Origin: Candidatus Gastranaerophilales bacterium
GTDB lineage: Bacteria > Cyanobacteriota > Vampirovibrionia > Gastranaerophilales > Gastranaerophilaceae
DNA length: 64,000 bases
Direction: 5' to 3'
Assembly: GCA_016282705.1 (NCBI GenBank)
Contig: JAEELO010000006.1
Span: forward strand, 1 to 64,000
A program made the translations under genes and the position numbers. A model generated the notes under the pieces. The model searched no databases. It saw nothing but the letters and a program-made list of their open reading frames with translations, and was not told the DNA's origin. Below are positions 19,670 through 29,936 of the stretch, piece by piece (positions within the stretch are counted from its first letter, which is position 1; each line of letters opens with the position of its first letter).

Positions 19670-21299
19670 TTAACCAGCTTCTGTTTAGTATTTCTATTAT
19701 TTCATCTATTTTTTTTGAATCTAATTTATTTTCTGCCGAATTACGTTTCCTAAATATGTTTGCTGCCAATTTTGTATCATTTATATGTTCTTTTTTGGTT
19801 ACAAAATTATTGAATACACTTCTTTGCAGAAGTATTTCTTTGAACAATAAAAGATATTCTTCAGATTTTAGCATTGTATAAAATAAATCGGCATCTTTAA
19901 GTTTTGCGTTCATTCTTAAAAGATAAATTAAATTATATATTCTATTTAACCATAATTCGGTAAATTCTTGATTAAATAATGTTGTAACTTTATCTTTTAA
20001 CATTGAATTAATTTTGTTAATTTCTATATTGTCTGTTGAATATATTGTATCGACTACCTCTTTAATTATTTTATTCTCTTCAGGAGTTATAAACCAGCGC
20101 AAAGTATAGTCTTTGGTTAATAATTGAAGTATATCATTTCTTGATACCAATTGAATTTTGCAATTTTTTTCGGCATATTCTTTTAAAGATATGTCTAATG
20201 GTTTGATATCACATAAAAGAGGACTCCAACAAATAAATTCATACGGGAAATTTCTCTTTAATGATATGTTTTTATTTATGGCATCAATAGTTTTTGATTT
20301 TATATATTCTTTTGTAACTTTGTATTTTCCTTCAGCTTGGTAAAATTTAGCCAAAATTTTAATTAATTCTTCTTGCGTTATATTGTAAAATCCAAAACAG
20401 TCTATAACTCCGGATATATCATTTGTAACCGTTGCTGATAACAAATATTTTGATTCGGGAGTGCATCTTGAAACCAGTAATGCTTGATTTCCGTTGCCGT
20501 CGGGTATTGTTGTAAAAAATTCGGCAGGTTTAGTAGATTTAATTATGTTTTTAAAATATTCTTCAGCTATTTCTGATTTTGCTCCGGATAATTTTAATTT
20601 TTTTAGCCCTGTTTTACAAGCATTTACAATTTCCGTATTTTCTGACGTTTCAATTAAATATTTAAAAGGTGCTATTGCAATAGATGATTTTGAATCACTT
20701 AAAATATTTACTACATTTAGTTTAAAATCATCTTCAAAATTAGAATATAAAATCGGATATATTATATTTGCAAGAACATCTCCTGAGTAATCCATTTTTA
20801 ACGAATTGAGAAGCAAACTTCTGTCATGAGCTGATACAGCTGATGTAAAATCCAAAAAATCGAGCATAGATTCAGGATTAAATACAGCTGCTTCTAATAA
20901 TCGCTTAGTTTCTTTATCTAATACTTCTTCCGGATTATCAAAATATTGAGGTATCTCATTGTAATCAAGTTCTTTTCCTGTAATTCTTATAAGCTGAATG
21001 AGTTTATATTTTAATTCATCCGATAAATTGGTTGATTTTAATAATTCCATGCATTCGGTATTTATATAGTCATTTGGAACAGTTTCTTTTAGTAGTAATG
21101 AAGAAAAAATGTATTCTTTTTCATTCATTTTAATATATTCTTTTATAAAGATATCAAATAATGCCTTTTTATCTTCAATTTCACTAAAGTCTGAAATAAA
21201 TCGAAGTAAAATATCTTCACTATATGTTTGTATAGATTTAATTTCAGATATTACAGTAAGAACTTTAGCTCTTATTTGAAGTTTAGAAAGCTCGGGCAT
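19662..21299 (-). CDS. Hypothetical helical-repeat (HEAT-like) protein
   Basis: 545 aa, alpha-helical composition with HEAT-like spacing (KSSIAIAPFKYLIETSENTEIVNACKTGLKKL); overlaps ruvX start by 8 nt. Confidence 0.55.
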   Translation of the reverse strand: MPELSKLQIRAKVLTVISEIKSIQTYSEDILLRFISDFSEIEDKKALFDIFIKEYIKMNEKEYIFSSLLLKETVPNDYINTECMELLKSTNLSDELKYKLIQLIRITGKELDYNEIPQYFDNPEEVLDKETKRLLEAAVFNPESMLDFLDFTSAVSAHDRSLLLNSLKMDYSGDVLANIIYPILYSNFEDDFKLNVVNILSDSKSSIAIAPFKYLIETSENTEIVNACKTGLKKLKLSGAKSEIAEEYFKNIIKSTKPAEFFTTIPDGNGNQALLVSRCTPESKYLLSATVTNDISGVIDCFGFYNITQEELIKILAKFYQAEGKYKVTKEYIKSKTIDAINKNISLKRNFPYEFICWSPLLCDIKPLDISLKEYAEKNCKIQLVSRNDILQLLTKDYTLRWFITPEENKIIKEVVDTIYSTDNIEINKINSMLKDKVTTLFNQEFTELWLNRIYNLIYLLRMNAKLKDADLFYTMLKSEEYLLLFKEILLQRSVFNNFVTKKEHINDTKLAANIFRKRNSAENKLDSKKIDEIIEILNRSWLNG

Positions 21300-21589
21300 T
21301 ATTTAATTTTGCTCCAAAATATGTCAAGAATTTTTTGTGCTTCACCTGACGGCAGTTTGTCTTCAAGAATCAAATATTGTACTGCAATCATTGTACATTC
21401 CGAACAAATATTAACGCCGGGACCTTGTACCATTTTTGCAACTTGTGTATTTGGTCTGCCGCAAAAACTGCAATGAACAAGTTCTTGTGTATTTTGCTTA
21501 TTATTTTCAGGTTTTTGTTCGGATGCTTTAGGCTCTTTTACTTTTTTTCTTGCACTTTTTAGTGAAACAATTTTTTCGGAATCTGACAT
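21299..21589 (-). CDS. Stand-alone ClpX-type C4 zinc-finger protein
   Basis: 96 aa; HCSFCGRPNTQVAKMVQGPGVNICSECT matches the ClpX zinc-binding domain, but there is no AAA+ domain. Confidence 0.8.
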   Translation of the reverse strand: MSDSEKIVSLKSARKKVKEPKASEQKPENNKQNTQELVHCSFCGRPNTQVAKMVQGPGVNICSECTMIAVQYLILEDKLPSGEAQKILDIFWSKIK

Positions 21590-21695
21590 GTTATTCTCTC
21601 AATATTCTACTCCTCCAAATATTGTATCCTATTTTAAAAATATTGCAAAATTTTCATTTTGCGTTTATAGTGTAAGAAACTTGAGGGGATTTTAC

Positions 21696-22340
21696 ATGAA
21701 GAAAATTTTATTGTTATTTACAATATTATCTGTCTCTGTAATAACATCAGCTTGTATTAATAACTTAGCTGTACAAGAGTTAAATAATAAAGCCGAATCA
21801 TATATGGACAAAGGTGATACAGAAGCTGCAATATGTCGATTAAAGGCAAGTTTGGATTTAGATGATCAAATGTTCCAAACTCATTATAATCTTGCGGTAG
21901 CATATAATTCTGTAGGGAATTATGATGGTGCTGTTAATGAGGCTAATAAGGTTCTGGAATTAAAACCTGATTTTAAAGATGCTATGTATATTATGGCTGT
22001 TGCAAAAGAATCTATTGCATATCAGGTTATTGAACAAGTAGAAGATGCGAATGAATTGTCTCTTGATGAAATTGCAGACTTTAATAATAAAGCATCAGAT
22101 GCTGTTGATGCTTATAACAAATATTTGGTAAGTAATCCTTCATCTTCTGAAACAGATCAAATTAATAATAAAATTACCGAATTAAATAATAAAATTAAAG
22201 AATATACTGATTTATATGATAATAAATCTCTTGAGCATGACGAACAAATTCAAGAAGATATTAATGGTGAAGAAGAAAATCAAGAGCAGCAAGATTCTGA
22301 TTCATCCGATGAACAAAACAATGTAGAAGAATCTGATTAA
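21696..22340 (+). CDS. TPR-containing lipoprotein
   Basis: ATG at 21696 with gaggggat SD; signal peptide with lipobox-like ITSAC; TPR segment; acidic C-terminus. Confidence 0.75.
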   Translation: MKKILLLFTILSVSVITSACINNLAVQELNNKAESYMDKGDTEAAICRLKASLDLDDQMFQTHYNLAVAYNSVGNYDGAVNEANKVLELKPDFKDAMYIMAVAKESIAYQVIEQVEDANELSLDEIADFNNKASDAVDAYNKYLVSNPSSSETDQINNKITELNNKIKEYTDLYDNKSLEHDEQIQEDINGEEENQEQQDSDSSDEQNNVEESD

Positions 22341-22342
22341 TA

Positions 22343-23131
22343 ATGTTTCAATCACCCGGAGATATTGCATTTACAATAGGAAATATTGATATATACTGGT
22401 ATGGTGTTTTAATGTCATTTGCAATATTATTCGGACTTTTGGTTACATGTTTTGTTGCAAAAAAATATTTTAAAGAAATATCAGTTGATTTAATTGTTGA
22501 TTTATCCTTTTGTTTGATTATTTTGGGATTAGTCTTTGCCAGATTATATTATGTCTTATTAGATTATAAATACTTTATTAAATATCCTGCGGAAATCATT
22601 GCTGTTTGGCATGGAGGTATTTCCATTCAAGGTGCAATAATTGGTGGTATTATTGCAGGACTTTTATATGTGCGTGAGTTTAAATTAAGCTTTTTAAGAT
22701 TAGCTGATTTATTCTCTTTTGGTTTAATTACTGGACAAATTATCGGACGATGGGGAAATTTCTTTAATTCTGAAGCTTTTGGGCTTCCTACAGAGCTTCC
22801 TTGGAAACTTTATATTCCTTTTTCTTCAAGACCGATAGAATATAAAGCATTTGATTTCTTTCATCCTACTTTTTTATATGAATCTATTCTTAATTTTTTT
22901 GTTCTTTTAATTTTATTCTTTTTATTGGTAAAAATAAAAGACAGAAAAAATGGAATAATTTTCTTTTCTTATTTAATTTTATACTCAATTGTCAGAATTC
23001 TTGTAGAATCTTTAAGAATTGACAGTATATTAAATATTAACGGTATTCATATTGCACATATTGCAAGTATTATTTTTATATTGACAGGTGTTATAGGTCT
23101 GTTATGTATAAAAAAACGTCGTGAGAATTAA
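22343..23131 (+). CDS. lgt: Prolipoprotein diacylglyceryl transferase
   Basis: WYGVLMSFAILFG, GGISIQGAIIGG, GQIIGRWGNFFNSEAFG, HPTFLYES. Confidence 0.95.
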   Translation: MFQSPGDIAFTIGNIDIYWYGVLMSFAILFGLLVTCFVAKKYFKEISVDLIVDLSFCLIILGLVFARLYYVLLDYKYFIKYPAEIIAVWHGGISIQGAIIGGIIAGLLYVREFKLSFLRLADLFSFGLITGQIIGRWGNFFNSEAFGLPTELPWKLYIPFSSRPIEYKAFDFFHPTFLYESILNFFVLLILFFLLVKIKDRKNGIIFFSYLILYSIVRILVESLRIDSILNINGIHIAHIASIIFILTGVIGLLCIKKRREN

Positions 23132-23150
23132 TCACGACGTTCTTTTTATT
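23115..23150. terminator. Rho-independent terminator overlapping the lgt stop codon
   Basis: aacgtcgtga-gaattaa-tcacgacgtt followed by ctttttat. Confidence 0.75.
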
Positions 23151-23159
23151 TCTTTGTTC

Positions 23160-23657
23160 TTATTTCTTTTCAGCTTTTGTTTCAATTTGAGCTTTTTTTG
23201 CAATATTATTTGTTGTTAATATCTTACTTGCAATAGCCAAAGTTGCCGTTGCAGCTACAATGCCTGCTTTCGCAAATGTAGGTAAAGCTTTAAACTTGCT
23301 GTACATTGAATTTGGATTTTTTGCCATTTCTGCTAATTTCTTTTCTACTACACCTTTTGCGGAAACAAAATATTTTTTCCCTGATTTTCCAACTTTTTGT
23401 ATGCCTATTTTACTTAATATGTTTCCGACGGCTTCTTTCCCGCCATTTGCAATGTTTACTACTTTAGCTGCAAATTTAGGGCTGCTTTTTGTAGCTGCCG
23501 CAACTACAACACCTGCGGTTGCAGCTGTTCCTGCAATTGCTAAGCTGTCTTTAGCATCTTGTTTGTGGAATTTATTTAAAACTTTTAGCTTTTCTTTGGA
23601 ATCAATATCTTTGTTTGTTAAGACATGCATTGTTGAACCTGTTATTCCAATTCCCAT
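23160..23657 (-). CDS. Ala/Gly-helix, Lys-rich small protein; paralogous in layout to 18078-18818
   Basis: 165 aa; KQDAKDSLAIAGTAATAGVVVAA and LPTFAKAGIVAATATLAIA segments. Confidence 0.65.
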   Translation of the reverse strand: MGIGITGSTMHVLTNKDIDSKEKLKVLNKFHKQDAKDSLAIAGTAATAGVVVAAATKSSPKFAAKVVNIANGGKEAVGNILSKIGIQKVGKSGKKYFVSAKGVVEKKLAEMAKNPNSMYSKFKALPTFAKAGIVAATATLAIASKILTTNNIAKKAQIETKAEKK

Positions 23658-23814
23658 AAAATTTCCCCTTCATATTTAAAGTTTACAATATATATTATTT
23701 AAAGTTATTTTTTTTATCAAAATTGCGTTTTATTGTTAAGAATATTAAATTTTATTATTTAATTAGAAATGTTAATGTTTTTGCAAAATTATTCCTGTAA
23801 TATAGAATATTATT

Positions 23815-25809
23815 ATGTATAAGAACTTAAGAGTAAAAGTAATTGTCTTTATAATTTTCTTCTTGATTACTATCGGTATATATTTGTTTGCCGATAAGTT
23901 TTTAGATAATAGAGTTAACGATTTCTTTATAAATATAATTACTTCAATTCGAAATCCTAAGCCGACTGATGAAGTTGTATTAGTTGTTATTGATGATAAA
24001 TCGTTAAAAAATATTGCTTGGCCTTGGCGTCGTGATTTGTTTTCAGATATTTTTGATTTTCTTGAAAAGAAAGCTCACGCAAAATCTATTGCTTTTGATA
24101 ATTTAATTCTTTTTCCTGATACTTATTATCCTGATAGTGATTTAATTTTTAATGAAAGATTAAAAGAGCAAAATATACTTATAAATTCTTATATACTTTT
24201 AAATTCAAATATGGCAGGTGATATATTGCCAAGTGAATATGTTCGCATTTTTGATACTAAATCGAATGTCTTTATTAAAGACGAACGTTCGGATAAATCT
24301 ATGCCGTCTTACAGAAGTGTTATAAATATACCTAAATCTTTTTTAAATAATACTAAATATCTTGGCTCATCTGTTATTCCCGAAGATGATGATACTATTG
24401 TTCGCCATTATATGCCTGTGGTTTTATATAATGATAAATTGTATCCTTCAGTTGCATTAAGTGCATATGCGATGTATTCAGGTATTAATCATTTTGTATT
24501 GTATGATAAATATTTATGCTCTGATGACGGATGTGAAACTCTAAAGATTCCAATTCAATTAAAATCGGGTACTGATTACATTGGTAATACCATATATGGT
24601 ATTTTTTCCACATACAGGTGGTACAATGTAAAGAATAAATATTATACACATAAATCTTATTCGGCAATTGATGTTTTATTATCTTATTATGCTATTTTGG
24701 ACGGGAAACCGCCTAAAATTAATCCTGATGTCTTTAAAGATAAAATAGTTGTTGTCGGTTTAAATGCGGATAAAAACGTTTGGGAAAGATTAAGTGAAAC
24801 TCCGGTATTAAAAAGACAAGCTGATATTGATGTACATGCAACAATGATTAGTAATATGCTTGAAAATAAGTTTGTTACCGTTGCGCCGACAAAGCATGTT
24901 ATTGTTATAACTTTTATTTTTTGTTTCTTTATAATTAGAGGGTTTAGAAGATTAAAAAGAAATTTAATATATTCTTCTACTTTTGCTTGTATTTATTTCA
25001 TATATTACTTATACCAGTATTTCAACAACATATATGTTCCGCCCTTTTCTCCGATTGCAGCTATGTATTCAACCGCATTTTTTAAATATATATTTAAAAT
25101 AATAACTACTGATAAATATAGCGAGTTAATAAAGCGAGCTATGGGTAAATATATGTCTAAAGATGTTATGAATAAAGTAGTTTCTAATCTTGATAACATC
25201 GATTTGGGCGGTGTAAGGACAGAAGTTACTGTTCTATTTATTGATATTCGTAATTTTACAGAAATTTCCGAGAATATTACTGCACAAGAAGTGTCATATA
25301 TATTGAATGAGTATTTTAGTGTTGTTGAGCCTATTATTGCGAAATATAACGGTGTAGTAAATAAATATATGGGTGACGGTATTCTTGCTATTTTCGGGGA
25401 ACCTATAAAAGATAAAAATCATGCTATAAATGCTGTAATGTGCAGCAGTGATATTATTAAAGCTGTTAGTATTCTTAGGGATAACTTTATTCTTGAAAAC
25501 AAACCTGTAATTGACATCGGTGTCGGTATAAATACAGGTGAAGTTTTTGCAGGAAATATCGGTACAGATGAACGTTTAGAGTATACTGTTATTGGTGATA
25601 ATGTCAATTTGGCATATAGAATAGAGTCCTATAATCATATTTTGAAAACTCAATTTTTAATTAGTGAATATACATATAATCAGGTTAAAAATTATGTTGA
25701 TGTCGTAAAATTAAGTCAGGTTTCAATTAAAGGTAAAGCAAAGCCTATTGACATATATGAAGTATTGAAAATTAATAACTATGACAAGGAATTATTTAAA
25801 AGAAATTGA
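23815..25809 (+). CDS. CHASE2-domain class III adenylate/guanylate cyclase
   Basis: 664 aa; CHASE2-like extracytoplasmic domain (VLVVIDDKSLKNIAWPWRRDLFSDIFDFLEKKAHAKSIAFD), C-terminal TMs, cyclase core VTVLFIDIRNFTEISE...KYMGDGILAIFG...IGVGINTGEVFAGNIG. Confidence 0.9.
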   Translation: MYKNLRVKVIVFIIFFLITIGIYLFADKFLDNRVNDFFINIITSIRNPKPTDEVVLVVIDDKSLKNIAWPWRRDLFSDIFDFLEKKAHAKSIAFDNLILFPDTYYPDSDLIFNERLKEQNILINSYILLNSNMAGDILPSEYVRIFDTKSNVFIKDERSDKSMPSYRSVINIPKSFLNNTKYLGSSVIPEDDDTIVRHYMPVVLYNDKLYPSVALSAYAMYSGINHFVLYDKYLCSDDGCETLKIPIQLKSGTDYIGNTIYGIFSTYRWYNVKNKYYTHKSYSAIDVLLSYYAILDGKPPKINPDVFKDKIVVVGLNADKNVWERLSETPVLKRQADIDVHATMISNMLENKFVTVAPTKHVIVITFIFCFFIIRGFRRLKRNLIYSSTFACIYFIYYLYQYFNNIYVPPFSPIAAMYSTAFFKYIFKIITTDKYSELIKRAMGKYMSKDVMNKVVSNLDNIDLGGVRTEVTVLFIDIRNFTEISENITAQEVSYILNEYFSVVEPIIAKYNGVVNKYMGDGILAIFGEPIKDKNHAINAVMCSSDIIKAVSILRDNFILENKPVIDIGVGINTGEVFAGNIGTDERLEYTVIGDNVNLAYRIESYNHILKTQFLISEYTYNQVKNYVDVVKLSQVSIKGKAKPIDIYEVLKINNYDKELFKRN

Positions 25810-28189
25810 TATTGATCATATCAGAAGAGCTATACAGGTAGAAGAAAAGTTTAAATACATAAATATTCTTGGGCGTGAGACAGCTTTTTCCGGTTTTATG
25901 CTCAAAAATTTAAAACAAATATATAAACTTTCGGGTAAAAATCCTAAATGGCTTCCTCTTATTGAGGCTTTTGAACATTATCCGCAAGAAAATATTTTTC
26001 AGCGAAAAAAAACAATTTTACGTTTTGCATCTTTAATTAAGGATGAACTAAAAAAAACAGTTGCTTCATCGGATAGTAAATCAAATTCAGATGAATCACT
26101 TTATGATGCAGATGTTGTAATGCTTAAAGGTGTTGGACCGAAATTCGGATATTTATTAAATAAGCTTGGTATCTTTTCGGTTTTTGATTTAATTAGTTTC
26201 TTCCCTAAAAAATATATAGATTATTCGTCCAGAAGTTTAATAAAACATTTAAAAGAAGGTCAAAATGTAACTATATATGGAAAAATTACATCTGTTAAAA
26301 CATATACAACTAAAAATGGACTGACTATTATAAAAGTTTTAATTACAGATGAATCAGGTTCATTAGAATTAAATTTCTTTTATTCAAAAATTAACAGATA
26401 TTCAATTGAGCGATATAAATCTCAATTCCCCAATGGAGCTTCTATCATTGTTTCCGGCACAGCTAAAGTTGATACATATTCTATGAAGATGACAATTGAT
26501 AAACCTCAACATCAAATAATCAGCGAAGAAAATATTTCAAAAGAAAATCTTAATCTGGGAAGAATAGTTCCTGTTTATCCTTTAGTTGAAAGTTTAAATA
26601 TCAAAGCATTAAGAAAAGCAATATATAATGCTATTGAACTGTATAAAGGTTCAATACAAGATATAATTCCGTCGGAATTAATTGATAAAAGAAATTTAAT
26701 GCACAGAAATGCTGCATTAAGTATAATTCATTTCCCTGATACGCAAGATCAGCTTGAACAAGCAAGATATACCCTTGTATATGAAGAACTTTTTTTACTT
26801 GAATTGAAAATGTTATTAATTCGTGAAATAACTTCTAAATCATATAAAACAGTTTCTCTTCAAGTAAAAGAAGATGGACTTGTTCAGAAATTTATTAAAA
26901 GTCTTCCTTTTGAATTGACTTCTGCACAAAAAAGAGCAATTAATGAAATAATTAATGATATTAACACAGATAAGCCTATGCAAAGACTACTTCAAGGTGA
27001 TGTAGGCAGCGGTAAAACCGTAGTGGCTTGTATTATGCTTTTGGCGGCTATAGAAAACGGTTATCAAACTGCAATTATGGCGCCCACCGAAATACTTGCT
27101 CAACAGCATTTTAATAACTTTATTAATTGGCTTACTCCTTTTGGAATAAATATCGGACTTTTTACTTCCTCAAATACTAAAAAACAGAGAGCAAAACTTG
27201 AGCAAGATTTAAGAAACGGGCAGATTAATATTGCAGTTGGCACACATTCGCTTATTCAGGATAATGTTGAATTTAATAACCTCGGTGCTATTGTTATTGA
27301 TGAACAGCACAGATTTGGTGTAAAACAGCGCAATATTTTAAGAAATAAGGCGGAAATACCTCAATTACTTACAATGACGGCAACCCCTATTCCGAGAACA
27401 CTTGCTTTGACAGTACATGGTGATTTGGATTTAACGGTTATTGATGAATTACCCAAAGGAAGAAAACCCATTAAAACGGCATTATTACCTTCATCACAAA
27501 GAAAAAAAGCACTAAATCTTATAAGAGAGCAAGTTGAAGCTGGCCATCAGGCTTATATTGTTTTTCCATTAATTGATGAATCAGAAACATTATCTGCAAA
27601 AGCTGCAACAAAAGAAGCTGAAGAGCTTCAGAACGGTGTATTTTCTGACTTAAAAGTCGGACTTCTGCACGGCAAAATGAAAACCGATGAAAAAGATAAG
27701 GTTATGTCTGATTTTAAAAATAAAAAGTATGATGTACTTGTTTCAACAACAGTTGTAGAAGTTGGTGTTGATGTGCCAAATGCTACTGTTATTGTCATTG
27801 AAAATGCTGAAAGATTTGGTTTATCTCAATTACATCAATTAAGAGGTCGTGTCGGTAGAAGCAACATTCAATCATATTGTGTGCTTGTTTCTTCTTCGAA
27901 AAATGAGGAAACGATATATCGTCTTAATGTTCTTGTACAAACTAATGACGGATTTGTTATTGCTGAAAAAGATTTAGAAATCAGAGGCCCCGGCGAATTT
28001 TTAGGTACTCGTCAAAGCGGTATAGCAGAGCTCCATCTTGCTGATTTGTCTAAAGATTTGCCTATTCTTGAAATGGCAAGAAATGATGCTCAGAAATATC
28101 TTCAAAGTCATTCTAAAGATGAATTTTCAACAGAATTAAAAAAGTATATAGATTATGCCGTTTCTTCTGTTACTGATTTGTCATCTTAA
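25781..28189 (+). CDS. recG: ATP-dependent DNA helicase RecG with N-terminal extension
   Basis: 802 aa; LKGVGPKFGYLLNKLGI, QGDVGSGKTVVA, MAPTEILAQQHF, DEQHRFGVKQR, TMTATPIPRTLA. Overlaps the cyclase gene by 29 nt. Confidence 0.95.
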   Translation: MTRNYLKEIDIDHIRRAIQVEEKFKYINILGRETAFSGFMLKNLKQIYKLSGKNPKWLPLIEAFEHYPQENIFQRKKTILRFASLIKDELKKTVASSDSKSNSDESLYDADVVMLKGVGPKFGYLLNKLGIFSVFDLISFFPKKYIDYSSRSLIKHLKEGQNVTIYGKITSVKTYTTKNGLTIIKVLITDESGSLELNFFYSKINRYSIERYKSQFPNGASIIVSGTAKVDTYSMKMTIDKPQHQIISEENISKENLNLGRIVPVYPLVESLNIKALRKAIYNAIELYKGSIQDIIPSELIDKRNLMHRNAALSIIHFPDTQDQLEQARYTLVYEELFLLELKMLLIREITSKSYKTVSLQVKEDGLVQKFIKSLPFELTSAQKRAINEIINDINTDKPMQRLLQGDVGSGKTVVACIMLLAAIENGYQTAIMAPTEILAQQHFNNFINWLTPFGINIGLFTSSNTKKQRAKLEQDLRNGQINIAVGTHSLIQDNVEFNNLGAIVIDEQHRFGVKQRNILRNKAEIPQLLTMTATPIPRTLALTVHGDLDLTVIDELPKGRKPIKTALLPSSQRKKALNLIREQVEAGHQAYIVFPLIDESETLSAKAATKEAEELQNGVFSDLKVGLLHGKMKTDEKDKVMSDFKNKKYDVLVSTTVVEVGVDVPNATVIVIENAERFGLSQLHQLRGRVGRSNIQSYCVLVSSSKNEETIYRLNVLVQTNDGFVIAEKDLEIRGPGEFLGTRQSGIAELHLADLSKDLPILEMARNDAQKYLQSHSKDEFSTELKKYIDYAVSSVTDLSS

Positions 28190-29895
28190 TCAGTAATCTT
28201 TTCGTAGACAATTAGTGTCCATGCTCCGGATTGCGTTATACTGTCAATTTTATAGTCATTTTTAAATGAATACATTAAATTATTTTTTAAGGTAGAAAAT
28301 GCTAAAAATATAAATGGTGTTTTTTGATATTGTTCTTCATTTTGCAGAATATTTTTTATATTTTCTATTGATAAAAATGATACATTGTCTAAATATACGA
28401 TTCCGATTTTATCACCTTTTTTTGTTTGTGTTTTAAATTTATCATATGAATATTTTTGTATAATTTGGTTTGGAAATTTGTAAAAATAATCTTTGTATAA
28501 TGTTTTTCCGTATTTTATTGTTTGGTAGTAATTTTCATTATTGAACATTATGTAATTAAAATTGAACTTGTTTATTGATATAAAATTGTAGTTTAATTCG
28601 GCAGGTAAATATCTTTGAAATCGGTCTATATCATAATATGTAAGTATAACAATATCATTTTGTTTTAATCTCGAATTTTTAATTAATTCTACAACGGTTC
28701 TGTGGCCTTCCGGTCGCGGCAATTTTGGTGCGGATGTTGAGGATTCTGCAATATATATTAAATTTAATCCGGCAAACATTATAAGTAAAAATAATTTTAG
28801 GATAATTTTATTAAATGATAATAATCCGACAGATATTGCCAATATTAATATCGGGTACATTTCTATACTATACTTTGTTGATAAAACCATTTTCCCTGAA
28901 ATAGAAAGAATAATAAGTACCGTAAAAAATAAAAAAGAAGATATTAACAGTAAATTTAAAATTTTATCTTTTTCTCTTACAGCCTTTATAATTGCTACAA
29001 ATGCTGTTATTAATGGTATTATTGCAAAAATTATAAAAGAATAATTTATTTTTGAATGCGCATAGATGTAGGGTAAAATACTGTCAGGAGAAGTTGAAAT
29101 ATTTGTTTGTATAGGTGAAAAATAATCTATAAATGTAAATATTATTTTAGAAAAAGAAAAATCCGACCAAAATTGCGATAAAGATTTAGAAAAAACAATA
29201 GATATAAGTAACGGCATCAATAGTAATATTGCTATAACAACCGGTAATGTATATTTAATAAGTTCTTTAAATCCTGATAAAATGTTTTTTATATTATCTT
29301 TATTTTTCATTTCATAGTAAATTAATGCCAGTATATTAAAAAATGAAAATATTAATCCAAGAGTATGTGTCGCACATAATAGTGCGTTAAATGTAAAATA
29401 TAACAGTAATGTTAATTTTGAATTTTCTTTGCAAACTTTTATGAAATACAAAGCAACAAGTGCGCTGAATAAAAATAATAGGCTGTATAATCTTACTTCC
29501 TGTGCGAAATATATATTAAATGAGCTTATTGCTGTAATAAATGCAGCTAAGAGTCCTGTCTTTATATCTTTTAATTTATATCCTATTTTATACATTACGG
29601 GAATAGCGATTAATGACGGTATTACTGATGATAATCTCAATGATAAATCAGTGTCAGGAAATAGTTTTAACCATAATTTTAAATATAAATAATAAAGCGG
29701 AGTATGACAATTATTGAATATTTCCGAAATAAATTTGTGAAAATCCTTTTGAGAGGCAATAAACCATCCGACATATTCATCATTCCACAAACCTTCGGGT
29801 TTATCTATAAACCAGAGTCTTAGTACTAATGCCAAAATTATAATTATAAATAGTTTAAAAAATGTATTGTTTTTCATGATAAATTGGTTTTTCAT
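28186..29895 (-). CDS. GT-C-fold membrane glycosyltransferase (ArnT/PMT_2-like)
   Basis: 569 aa multi-TM; N-terminal LWNDEYVGWFIA...NNCHTPLYYLYLKLWLKLFPDTDLSLRLSSVIPSL pattern. Confidence 0.75.
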   Translation of the reverse strand: MKNQFIMKNNTFFKLFIIIILALVLRLWFIDKPEGLWNDEYVGWFIASQKDFHKFISEIFNNCHTPLYYLYLKLWLKLFPDTDLSLRLSSVIPSLIAIPVMYKIGYKLKDIKTGLLAAFITAISSFNIYFAQEVRLYSLLFLFSALVALYFIKVCKENSKLTLLLYFTFNALLCATHTLGLIFSFFNILALIYYEMKNKDNIKNILSGFKELIKYTLPVVIAILLLMPLLISIVFSKSLSQFWSDFSFSKIIFTFIDYFSPIQTNISTSPDSILPYIYAHSKINYSFIIFAIIPLITAFVAIIKAVREKDKILNLLLISSFLFFTVLIILSISGKMVLSTKYSIEMYPILILAISVGLLSFNKIILKLFLLIMFAGLNLIYIAESSTSAPKLPRPEGHRTVVELIKNSRLKQNDIVILTYYDIDRFQRYLPAELNYNFISINKFNFNYIMFNNENYYQTIKYGKTLYKDYFYKFPNQIIQKYSYDKFKTQTKKGDKIGIVYLDNVSFLSIENIKNILQNEEQYQKTPFIFLAFSTLKNNLMYSFKNDYKIDSITQSGAWTLIVYEKITD

Positions 29896-29936
29896 GTTAA
29901 TATTATTATAATTTTAACATATAACTAAATATAAAT

